From Campylobacteraceae bacterium (lineage in GTDB: Bacteria; Campylobacterota; Campylobacteria; Campylobacterales; Sulfurovaceae), in assembly GCA_027056485.1 (NCBI GenBank), contig JALUKQ010000109.1, positions 1-60,089 on the forward strand: a stretch of DNA of 60,089 nt. Reading direction: 5' to 3'. A model generated the notes under the pieces. The model made no database searches. It saw nothing but the letters and a program-made list of their open reading frames with translations, and was not told the DNA's origin. Below are positions 53,716 to 60,089 of the stretch, in pieces (position 1 is the first letter of the stretch; each line of letters begins with the position of its first letter). The translations under genes were made by a program, and so were the position numbers.

Positions 53716-53812
53716 GTAGGGTGTTGTCCCCGACAACACCGTATTATAATGTTTTGAATATATTAAAAATTTAAATCTTATTTTGACGGTGTAGTCGGGG
53801 ACTACACCCTAC
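53716..53812. repeat. Inverted pair of GTAG-led REP-like hairpins (BIME-like)
   Basis: The unit at 53716-53741 begins GTAGG and folds as GGTGTTGTC-CCC-GACAACACC. The unit at 53787-53812 is the inverse form GGTGTAGTC-GGG-GACTACACC followed by CTAC. A 45-bp AT-rich core lies between. Stem substitutions in the first unit (TGT/ACA for the TAG/CTA trio) are compensated on both arms. It has the same layout as 13062-13157 but here lies between co-directional genes. Confidence 0.85.
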
Positions 53813-53823
53813 GGATTCGATAG

Positions 53824-54603
53824 TTACCTAAAAGTAGTCCCACCATCAACTACAAGTGTCTGACCTGTAACCCATGATGCTTCATCTGTACATAAAAAGT
53901 AAACAGCTCCTGCTAAATCTTTAGGAGTTCCCATTCTGTTAACAGCTGAACGTTTAATGGTTTCAGCTTTTACTTCTTCATAGTTTGTAAAGGCTTTTAG
54001 AGCATCAGTATCGATTGGTCCACCAGACACAGCATTAACACGAATTCCCATCTCTCCAAGTTCAACAGCTGCATAACGGCTCATAGCCTCAACAGCTGCT
54101 TTGTTGGTTCCATGACCAGCATAGTTATCTATGTAGATAAGGTTTCCAGTAGAGCTAAGTGTTACAATGGCACCACCACCTACTTTTTGCATACGTACAG
54201 CAGCTTCTTGTGAACCACGAACAAATGCACCCACTGTTGCAGTGTAAATATTTTGTAAACCTTTTGCAGGACGTAGTTTCATAAATTTACCATAACCACC
54301 TACTACAGGGCGACCATAAATCATAGCATTTGATACAAAAAAATCAACTCTATCAAAATCTTCATCTATAGCTAAAAATAGAGGTTTAAACTCATCAAGT
54401 TCTAAAATATTTAGTGGGTATGCTTTGGCTTTAATTCCATATTTAGACTCTAAATCAGCTGCAATCTTATTGGCTATCTCTTCATTTGAGTTATAAGTAA
54501 ATGCAATATTTACCCCTTCAGATGCAAATTTTTCTGCGACTGCTTTACCAATTCCTTTGGTTGCACCTGTAATAACTACTGTTTTGCCTTTGTTACTTGA
54601 CAT
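53824..54603 (-). CDS. fabL: Enoyl-ACP reductase, FabL type
   Basis: 259 residues, short-chain dehydrogenase fold. NADPH-binding start VVITGATKGIGKAVAE. The catalytic pair is Y161-x6-K168 (NYAGHGTNKAA), the Y-x6-K spacing of enoyl reductases and not the Y-x3-K of FabG. The C-terminal block VNAVSGGPIDTDALKAF matches Bacillus FabL closely. It carries out the last reduction in each fatty-acid elongation round. It adjoins dapA and an M16 peptidase, an arrangement also known in Campylobacter. A generic SDR role is the alternative. Confidence 0.82.
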   Translation of the reverse strand: MSSNKGKTVVITGATKGIGKAVAEKFASEGVNIAFTYNSNEEIANKIAADLESKYGIKAKAYPLNILELDEFKPLFLAIDEDFDRVDFFVSNAMIYGRPVVGGYGKFMKLRPAKGLQNIYTATVGAFVRGSQEAAVRMQKVGGGAIVTLSSTGNLIYIDNYAGHGTNKAAVEAMSRYAAVELGEMGIRVNAVSGGPIDTDALKAFTNYEEVKAETIKRSAVNRMGTPKDLAGAVYFLCTDEASWVTGQTLVVDGGTTFR

Positions 54604-55497
54604 TTATGCTCCTACTATGTTGTAATTTTTCATAACTTCTTCTATCTTCTTCATATTCTGAGCACTTGGTTGAACCAATGGTAATCTGTACTCTAGTGTA
54701 TCTATAAGACCTGCGATGTACATAGCAGCTTTAATAGGTATAGGATTACTCTCACAGAACATCACTTTGTTTATAGGGTAGAGTTTATCATTAATGGCTT
54801 TTGATGCCTTGAAATCACCCTTTAAAGCTAGGTGTGCTAGTTCAGACTTCATGTCTGGTAACAGATTTGATGTAACCGAAGTAATTCCTCTTCCACCATT
54901 TGCTAAAATAGGAAAGTCTATAGCATCATCACCAGAAAAAACATAAAGGTCAGGACGTTTAGAGAGTAACTCTACCGTTCTCTCTATTGAACCAGTCGCT
55001 TCTTTAATACCATAAATATTTGTAACATCATCAAAAAGTCTACATACTGTGTCTGCTGTTATGTCTACACCTGTTCTTCCTGGTACATTGTAAAGCATAA
55101 AAGGAAGCTCCACAGCAGAAGCTATGGCTTTGTAGTGTTGGTATAATCCCTCTTGACTAGGTTTATTGTAGTAAGGGCTAACTGAAAAAATAGCATCCAC
55201 ACCACAAGCCTCTGCATGTTTTGCTATCTCTATGGCTTCATGTGTAGCATTGCTTCCTGCACCTGCAAGTACTTTGGTTGCTGTTCCTTTACATACTTCT
55301 ACAGCAATTTCGATACATCTTTTATGCTCGTCATGTGTTAGTGTCGCAGACTCACCAGTTGTTCCTACAGGACAAACAGCATCTATTCCATTGTCTATTT
55401 GTCTTTTAATTAGTTTTGCAAAGGTTGCTTCGTCCAGTGTTCCATTTTTAAATGGGGTTATAAGTGCTGTTGTAGCACCTGTAATTAAGTTACTCAT
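54604..55497 (-). CDS. dapA: 4-hydroxy-tetrahydrodipicolinate synthase
   Basis: First step of the lysine/diaminopimelate branch. 297 residues, TIM barrel, with VGTTGESATLTHDEH, MLYNVPGRTG (catalytic Tyr) and IYGIKEATGS (Schiff-base Lys). Its stop lies next to the fabL start. In this phylum DapA is often lysine-inhibited, but that cannot be read here. It supplies the DAP needed for peptidoglycan. Confidence 0.96.
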   Translation of the reverse strand: MSNLITGATTALITPFKNGTLDEATFAKLIKRQIDNGIDAVCPVGTTGESATLTHDEHKRCIEIAVEVCKGTATKVLAGAGSNATHEAIEIAKHAEACGVDAIFSVSPYYNKPSQEGLYQHYKAIASAVELPFMLYNVPGRTGVDITADTVCRLFDDVTNIYGIKEATGSIERTVELLSKRPDLYVFSGDDAIDFPILANGGRGITSVTSNLLPDMKSELAHLALKGDFKASKAINDKLYPINKVMFCESNPIPIKAAMYIAGLIDTLEYRLPLVQPSAQNMKKIEEVMKNYNIVGA

Positions 55498-55507
55498 TCA
55501 GTTCTTC

Positions 55508-56827
55508 CTATTTACTTTTTTCATTCGATTTTTTCAATATCAGTGTTGTAGCAAGGTCATCGTTAAAATATTTATTTGCTATTTTAGTGACTAATTCAGG
55601 CGTAATTTTAGCTAAATTCTCTTCATATTCAAGTAAAGGTTTTAAGTTTCCTCTAACAAAATAAGAACCAAAAAGTGAATTGACACTTGCAGAGTCCTCT
55701 AAAGAGTAGATAAAATCAGCTTTCGCATTTATTTTTACCTTCTCTAACTCCTCTTTTGTTACATCACCAGATTTTATCTTCTCTATCTCTACATGAATGG
55801 CTTTTTCTAAATCTTCAATTTTTACATTAGGGTTAGCCAATCCCATAAAGAGAAAAATTCCATCATCGGTCATCTCCATGTTGTAAGCATAAATAGTATT
55901 TGCCAACTGCTTTTTGTCTATAATTTTTTTGTTCAGACGGCTACTTCGACCAGAACTTAATATCTCAGAGATAGCAGAAAGTACCACTTGGTCTTCATGT
56001 TCATAGTTTGGAATAGGGTAGGCTATAGCAATAGTATCTACAGTGTTGTTCTCTTTATGAATAATTTGACGGATGCTTCCATCACGCTTTGGTTCTGCAA
56101 CGTTAAGTTTAGGAATTTTTATATGATTTTTGATTTTTCCAAATTTCTCTTGGGCTACTTTAAAAACCTCTTTCTCATCAACATCACCTGTAACGATTAA
56201 AATAGCATTGTTAGGCTGGTAGTATTTTGAATGAAACTCTTTAATGTCATCTATCGTCCATGTTTGAATGTCATGCATAAACCCAATAGGTGTCCAGTGA
56301 TAAGGGTGAGAAACATAGTGGGTGTTAAAAAGTCTAAAGTATAAGTACCCAATAGGTGGGTTATCGGTTCTTACTCGACGCTCTTCTGCCACAACATCAC
56401 GCTCTACTTGGAACTCTTCATCTTTTAGGTTTAGGTTCTCCATTAGTTCTGCAAAAAGCCCTACTGATGTCTCTAAGTTTTTAGATGATGATTTTATGTA
56501 GTAATGTGTATAGTCAAAAGAGGTAGCAGCATTGTTCACGCCACCTTTAGACTTCACTATTTTATCAAACTCACCAGCTTCAAGGTTTTTGGTAGATTTA
56601 AAGTTCAAATGCTCCAACATGTGGGCAATCCCACTTTTCCCCATAACTTCATTTCGACTTCCTACTTTATAGAAAATATCAGTTGTAATAACATTAGAAT
56701 TATTTTTCATAGGTATTGCAACAACTTGCATGCCATTTTCTAATGTCTTTGAGTAGTATTGAGGTAAAGAGTTTGCCATTAAGAGTCCTGCTGTGGTTAT
56801 CATTGTTATAACTGTTTTCTTTATCAT
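55508..56827 (-). CDS. M16-family zinc peptidase (periplasmic)
   Basis: 439 residues. Signal peptide (TVITMITTAGLLMANSLPQ). The inverted zinc motif HMLEH (H69, E72, H73) is followed by the downstream Glu region EFQVERDVVAEE, about 75 residues on. A C-terminal non-catalytic M16 half (about 190-435) follows. Homologues sit next to dapA in Campylobacter (Cj0805). It probably degrades small peptides in the periplasm. Its natural substrate is unknown. Confidence 0.92.
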   Translation of the reverse strand: MIKKTVITMITTAGLLMANSLPQYYSKTLENGMQVVAIPMKNNSNVITTDIFYKVGSRNEVMGKSGIAHMLEHLNFKSTKNLEAGEFDKIVKSKGGVNNAATSFDYTHYYIKSSSKNLETSVGLFAELMENLNLKDEEFQVERDVVAEERRVRTDNPPIGYLYFRLFNTHYVSHPYHWTPIGFMHDIQTWTIDDIKEFHSKYYQPNNAILIVTGDVDEKEVFKVAQEKFGKIKNHIKIPKLNVAEPKRDGSIRQIIHKENNTVDTIAIAYPIPNYEHEDQVVLSAISEILSSGRSSRLNKKIIDKKQLANTIYAYNMEMTDDGIFLFMGLANPNVKIEDLEKAIHVEIEKIKSGDVTKEELEKVKINAKADFIYSLEDSASVNSLFGSYFVRGNLKPLLEYEENLAKITPELVTKIANKYFNDDLATTLILKKSNEKSK

Positions 56828-56885
56828 TAGGTATATCCTTACAGTTTTAAAAGCTGTTATTTTAACTAAAATACCTTTTTTATAC

Positions 56886-56947
56886 CTTTGTAGTCGTTTT
56901 GTAATCGTTTTGTAACCACTTTGTAATATACTTCCATCAGATATAAA
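56886..56947 (+). promoter_or_regulatory. Pho-box-like promoter of the porin gene
   Basis: Four 11-bp direct repeats in a row: CTTTGTAGTCG (56886), TTTTGTAATCG (56897), TTTTGTAACCA (56908) and CTTTGTAATAT (56919). A TATAAA -10 follows at 56942-56947. Contiguous 11-bp repeats ahead of a -10 are the layout of a PhoB-activated promoter. The same repeat appears before pstS and the terminal gene. Confidence 0.75.
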
Positions 56948-56965
56948 AACACACTGGAGTCTAAA

Positions 56966-58135
56966 ATGAAAAAAATTACCCTATCGATGATCGCTATTGC
57001 AACCATCGCCACTGCAGGTGGTGACTTTGTGGAAACAACATATGTAACTAATGATAACAGCAATGCAGAGATTTCTGCACTAAAAGCACAAATGGGTGAG
57101 ATGCAGAGTAAATTAACTGAGCTAGAAAACCGAAAAGTAGAAGCACCAGCAGTTAAAGAGCCTAAACATAAAGGTACATTAGTTAAATCTCATGTTCCTG
57201 TATTGAAATTTTCTGGTACACACTACTTAGGTTTTGTAAACAAAAAAGATAGTAATGGAGATAGAACGAATAAGTTTGAAACAAGAAGAAACTATCTTCA
57301 AGTAAAAGCTTACATGAAAGAGAACCCAAAAGATTATATGAGAATTACATTGGATACTCATGATAAAGATGGTGAAAGTGGAGTTCGACTTAAATATGCA
57401 TATTTATACTTAGATAATGTTCTTCCAAATACAGGAGTAGAGTTTGGACAAGCACATAGACCTTGGATTGACTATGAAGAGCATAATGCATGGAACTATC
57501 GTTCAATTTCTAAAACATTAGTTGAAGCTAAATATGGAGCTGACCTTACTAACTCTGCAGATAGAGGGATTAACTTCAAAACAAAAACTCCTTACTTCTC
57601 AAGTGAATTGGGTGTTTTTAATGGAGAGGGATACCACAATGCAGAAGATGGAGAAGGGCTAAGTGGCGAGTGGAGACTTACAGGTCACATACTTGGTACA
57701 GGGAAAAAACATGCAAAAAAATCATTGACCTATGCTAATGTCTCTTTCTTTGGACAACAAAACAAAAAAAGTAATAAACATGGAAATGAAGACCTAAATT
57801 GGATGGGTCTTCATGCTGTTTACAATCAACCAGAGTTTCTTGCTTCAGCTCAATACATTAAAGTAGGTGATGGTATTGCTAGCAAAAAAGGAAAGGGGTA
57901 CTCAGTTAATGGTGAGTACAGAGTTGCACCAAAATTAAATCTACTTGGTAGATATGACTACTTCGATATGGATGATAATTCAGGTGAGAAAAAAAGAGCC
58001 ATTGCAGGTGTAGCTTATGAGTACAATAAAAATGTTGAGTTCATCGCTAACTACACAAAAGAGGGTGGTTCTAACCTTACAGCAAACGATAGAGATAATG
58101 AAGCAATTATGTTAACAGCTGCTGTTGAGTGGTAA
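56966..58135 (+). CDS. Phosphate-selective (OprO/OprP-like) outer-membrane porin
   Basis: 389 residues. Signal peptide (KITLSMIAIATIATAGG). A short coiled coil (AEISALKAQMGEMQSKLTEL) follows, then a beta-barrel rich in alternating strands, with RRNYLQVKAYMKENPKDYMR and EFGQAHRPWIDYEEHNAW. The C-terminus VEW ends in Trp rather than Phe. Many Lys residues suit an anion channel. The promoter has Pho-box-like repeats and pstS lies downstream, so phosphate uptake is the likely role. No crystal-type trimer evidence can be drawn from sequence. Confidence 0.85.
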   Translation: MKKITLSMIAIATIATAGGDFVETTYVTNDNSNAEISALKAQMGEMQSKLTELENRKVEAPAVKEPKHKGTLVKSHVPVLKFSGTHYLGFVNKKDSNGDRTNKFETRRNYLQVKAYMKENPKDYMRITLDTHDKDGESGVRLKYAYLYLDNVLPNTGVEFGQAHRPWIDYEEHNAWNYRSISKTLVEAKYGADLTNSADRGINFKTKTPYFSSELGVFNGEGYHNAEDGEGLSGEWRLTGHILGTGKKHAKKSLTYANVSFFGQQNKKSNKHGNEDLNWMGLHAVYNQPEFLASAQYIKVGDGIASKKGKGYSVNGEYRVAPKLNLLGRYDYFDMDDNSGEKKRAIAGVAYEYNKNVEFIANYTKEGGSNLTANDRDNEAIMLTAAVEW

Positions 58136-58203
58136 GTATATTGCTTTAAACCATGGTGCAGACAAGCACCTTAAAAAACACTCTTTTTAAATAATAAAAT
58201 AAT

Positions 58204-58239
58204 CTTACCCATCTTTAGTTTCTCTTTTTGATGGGTAAG
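58204..58239 (+). terminator. Terminator of the porin gene
   Basis: CTTACCCATC (58204-58213) and GATGGGTAAG (58230-58239) form a perfect 10-bp stem with a 16-nt loop. It is followed by TTCTCTTCTTTCTTT, a usable T-tract. Confidence 0.75.
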
Positions 58240-58295
58240 TTCTCTTCTTTCTTTCATTTAAATCTAATGAATTTTACATCAATTATTTCTATTCT

Positions 58296-58331
58296 TTTTG
58301 TAACCAAATTGTTACCAAGATATTCTATACT
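58296..58331 (+). promoter_or_regulatory. Pho-box-like promoter of pstS
   Basis: Two 11-bp repeats TTTTGTAACCA (58296-58306) and AATTGTTACCA (58307-58317) are contiguous, with TATACT at 58326-58331 as -10. The repeat consensus and the gene class both fit PhoB control. Confidence 0.75.
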
Positions 58332-58361
58332 TCCTTATATTTAAAACAAAAGGAAGTCAAA

Positions 58362-59363
58362 ATGACATTTTCAAAACTTTTAACAACAACGCTTATAGCA
58401 ACTCTTGCTATCTCTTCAGCCAATGCAGATGAACTAAAAGGTAGAGGTGCATCTTTCCCTGGTCCTGTTTATAAAGCGTGGACAGCAGATTACTTTAATG
58501 CAACAAAAAACCAAGTGAACTATACACCAACGGGTTCAGGTGATGGAATTAAGTCTATTACAAAAAGAATGGTAAACTTTGCAGGTTCAGATAAACCTCT
58601 TAAGCCAAAAACTCTTAAAAAGAAAAAACTTTATATGTTCCCTGCTGTTGTAGGTTCAATTGTTTTAGCTTACAATATTGACGGTGTTAAAGATGGTGAG
58701 TTAAAACTCTCTCGTGCTGCTGTTTCTGCTATTTTTAGTGGAAAAGCTACCAACTGGGACGATGAAGTTATTGCTAAAGATAACAAAGGGTTAAAACTTC
58801 CTCATGCTCCTATTACTGTTGCTGTTAGAGCTGACAAATCAGGTACAACATTTAACTTTACCTACTTCTTACATCAACTTAATGATGAATTTAAAGTGAG
58901 TAAAAAACCAAAATGGACAGCACCTAAAGTAGTTGCTGGTAAATCAAACTCTGGTGTATCTGCTAACATTCAACAGATTAAAAACTCTATTGGTTACATT
59001 GAGTACTCTTTCAAAGAAAAATTAGGACTTCCTGCTGCACAAGTAGAGAACAAAGAGGGTAAATTTATTAACCCAACACTACAATCATTCCAAGATGCTG
59101 CAAAATATGCAGAGTGGACAGCAGACAAAGATTTCTATGCTGTTATTGGTGACCCTAAAGGTGAGACATCTTACCCAATTGTTGCAGCAACATTTATTTT
59201 GCTTCCAACAGAAAAAGTAGATACCAATAAAAAAGTAACAAAGTTCTTTGACTGGGCATACACAAATGGAGACAAAGCAGCTTCTGACTTAGGTTATGTA
59301 CCTCTTCCAAAAGAGACTAAAGATGCTATTAGAAAATATTGGGAAACAAAAGGGATTAAATAA
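58362..59363 (+). CDS. pstS: Phosphate-binding protein PstS
   Basis: High-affinity phosphate ABC-transporter periplasmic binding protein. 333 residues. Signal peptide (LLTTTLIATLAISSANA), then RGASFPGPVYKAW, TPTGSGDGIKSI, FAGSDKPL and VRADKSGTTFNF, which carry the phosphate-contacting Ser, Asp, Arg and Thr. pstCAB are not downstream; the next gene is a metallophosphoesterase with its own Pho box. Regulated apart from the permease, perhaps to allow large excess of the binding protein. Confidence 0.95.
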   Translation: MTFSKLLTTTLIATLAISSANADELKGRGASFPGPVYKAWTADYFNATKNQVNYTPTGSGDGIKSITKRMVNFAGSDKPLKPKTLKKKKLYMFPAVVGSIVLAYNIDGVKDGELKLSRAAVSAIFSGKATNWDDEVIAKDNKGLKLPHAPITVAVRADKSGTTFNFTYFLHQLNDEFKVSKKPKWTAPKVVAGKSNSGVSANIQQIKNSIGYIEYSFKEKLGLPAAQVENKEGKFINPTLQSFQDAAKYAEWTADKDFYAVIGDPKGETSYPIVAATFILLPTEKVDTNKKVTKFFDWAYTNGDKAASDLGYVPLPKETKDAIRKYWETKGIK

Positions 59364-59390
59364 TTAATCCCCCCCTTATTCACTACATTT

Positions 59391-59412
59391 TAGCCCTATT
59401 CTTATAGGGCTA
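59391..59412 (+). terminator. Terminator of pstS
   Basis: TAGCCCTAT (59391-59399), loop TCTT, ATAGGGCTA (59404-59412): a perfect 9-bp stem, extendable by one pair. No clear T-tract follows. Confidence 0.65.
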
Positions 59413-59472
59413 AGATGTGGAGAAACACCACTCCACTTGTAATTTTCACATTTTTTCAGCCCACCTCCTTTG

Positions 59473-59528
59473 AATTTGTAATAGGTGGGTTGTCTTCTGT
59501 AACTATTTTGTAACTACTTTCCTATAAA
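59473..59528 (+). promoter_or_regulatory. Pho-box-like promoter of the metallophosphoesterase gene
   Basis: TTCTGTAACTA (59495-59505) and TTTTGTAACTA (59506-59516) are adjacent, with TATAAA at 59523-59528. A weaker copy AATTTGTAATA at 59473-59483 lies exactly two repeat lengths upstream. Confidence 0.75.
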
Positions 59529-59536
59529 ATCACTCC

Positions 59537-60089
59537 ATGAAAAAATACAAATCAATATTTATATCAGACCTACACTTAGGCACAAAACATTCAAAAGCTG
59601 ATAATTTTTTAGAATTTATAAAAGAGCATGAGGCAGAAAATCTCTACCTTGTTGGAGACATCATTGACGGTTGGGCAATAAAACAAAAATTTCGTTGGAA
59701 ACAGTCCCATTCAGATGTTATTCAAAAGATTTTAAGAGCTGCTCGAAAAGGGACTAATGTTTATTATGTTACAGGTAATCATGACGAGTTCTTACGCTCT
59801 TTTTTACCTCTACTTCTTGGTGACAACCTCAATGTAACGAATGACTTAGAGTATCAAGCAATGAATGGTAAAAGATATTTTGTGACGCATGGAGATATTT
59901 TTGACAGTATGACCATTGGTAAAAGATGGCTTACTATTTTTGGAGATATGGGCTATGACTTTTTACTAAACTTCAACCCCATCATTAACTTTATACGAAA
60001 AAAAATGGGTATTAGACGCTACTGGTCACTAGCAGGAGAACTAAAAAACAATCTAAGAAACTCTCTACACTTCATTGAAGATTATGAAA
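59537..60089 (+). CDS. PlcP/LpxH-like metallophosphoesterase (partial, runs off window)
   Basis: 184 codons are visible from ATG 59537 to the window end. Metallophosphoesterase motifs: ISDLHLG (D11, H13), LVGDIIDGW, VTGNHDEFLR and VTHGDIFD. Then the family-specific GDMGYDFLLNFN and RRYWSLAGELKNNL occur. This is the LpxH-like group that includes PlcP, a phosphate-starvation phospholipase C of Sinorhizobium and marine bacteria that converts phospholipid to diacylglycerol for remodelling. The Pho-box-like promoter supports PlcP over LpxH. The C-terminus and any following glycolipid synthase gene lie outside. Confidence 0.8.
   Translation, partial: MKKYKSIFISDLHLGTKHSKADNFLEFIKEHEAENLYLVGDIIDGWAIKQKFRWKQSHSDVIQKILRAARKGTNVYYVTGNHDEFLRSFLPLLLGDNLNVTNDLEYQAMNGKRYFVTHGDIFDSMTIGKRWLTIFGDMGYDFLLNFNPIINFIRKKMGIRRYWSLAGELKNNLRNSLHFIEDYE

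Noticed and set aside
53824-54603. FabG (3-ketoacyl-ACP reductase)
   Set aside because: The Tyr-Lys spacing is six residues, and the IDTDALKAF block is that of FabL, so enoyl reductase is the better call.
59537-60089. Plain LpxH for lipid A synthesis
   Set aside because: The Pho-box-like promoter and family-specific segments favour the PlcP group. It remains the main alternative because the C-terminus is not visible.
1-60089. tRNA, rRNA or CRISPR
   Set aside because: Intergenic stretches were read for cloverleaf-like pairs, CCA ends and regularly spaced repeats; none was convincing. Repeats found are hairpins and Pho boxes.

Overview
The window is a low-GC, gene-dense bacterial chromosome segment. 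It most resembles a free-living Campylobacterota genome of the Sulfurimonas/Sulfurovum type. The reasons are an HsrA-type orphan regulator with an atypical receiver, a divergent short RecN, the run M16 peptidase-dapA-fabL-pgsA-rseP, lipid A and KDO genes scattered among housekeeping genes, and many small sensor proteins. The species cannot be fixed from the sequence alone. No rRNA, tRNA, CRISPR array or prophage was seen.

Region by region. 1-1236 is a decayed accessory patch: the end of an IS3-family element cuts into a PKD/beta-propeller gene, followed by a frameshifted remnant of a short gene. 1237-5062 carries ilvB-ilvH, lpxD and a single-PAS sensor. 5085-8510 (minus strand) carries a MazF/PemK toxin pair, an unknown membrane protein, ftsY and a TlpA-like lipoprotein. 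8570-12216 holds fau (5-formyl-THF cyclo-ligase), rny, a cyclophilin lipoprotein and cmoB. 12400-17612 holds hsrA, a metallo-beta-lactamase-fold hydrolase, a DUF455 ferritin-like gene, a DegT-fold gene lacking the PLP lysine, lpxK and argB. 17737-20000 is a compact DUF1538 transporter-PII-CBS operon. 20161-25662 carries a lone HsdS half, adk, aspS, nadK and recN. 25687-32908 is a signalling and redox block: a response regulator, a hybrid kinase, a small periplasmic binding protein and an Hpt protein (a probable phosphorelay), then a thioredoxin-like/rhodanese-like pair and two coiled-coil or tail-anchored unknowns. 32955-38417 holds tatD, an MltD-type transglycosylase, a SPOR lipoprotein, hisB, kdsC, lptC and an NlpC/P60 lipoprotein. 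38527-46983 holds a small unknown gene, metH, a MocR regulator divergent from a PPOX-GNAT-PPOX cluster, a ClpP-like serine protease and greA. 47031-58135 holds argC, a FIST-domain kinase, yggS, rseP, a membrane unknown, pgsA, fabL, dapA, an M16 peptidase and a porin. 58362 to the end holds pstS and the start of a PlcP/LpxH-like metallophosphoesterase.

Three themes run across genes. First, the porin, pstS and the terminal phosphoesterase each have 11-bp direct repeats of the form TTTTGTAACYA just upstream of the predicted -10. This makes a local phosphate-starvation regulon that probably includes lipid remodelling. Second, GTAG-led hairpins resembling REP elements recur in at least five intergenic places, twice as inverted pairs about 44 bp apart, and three of them supply the TAG stop codon of the upstream gene. 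Third, several small regulated modules stand out: DUF1538-PII-CBS, the phosphorelay with its own binding protein, and the MocR-PPOX locus. Each could be a coherent, little-described system.
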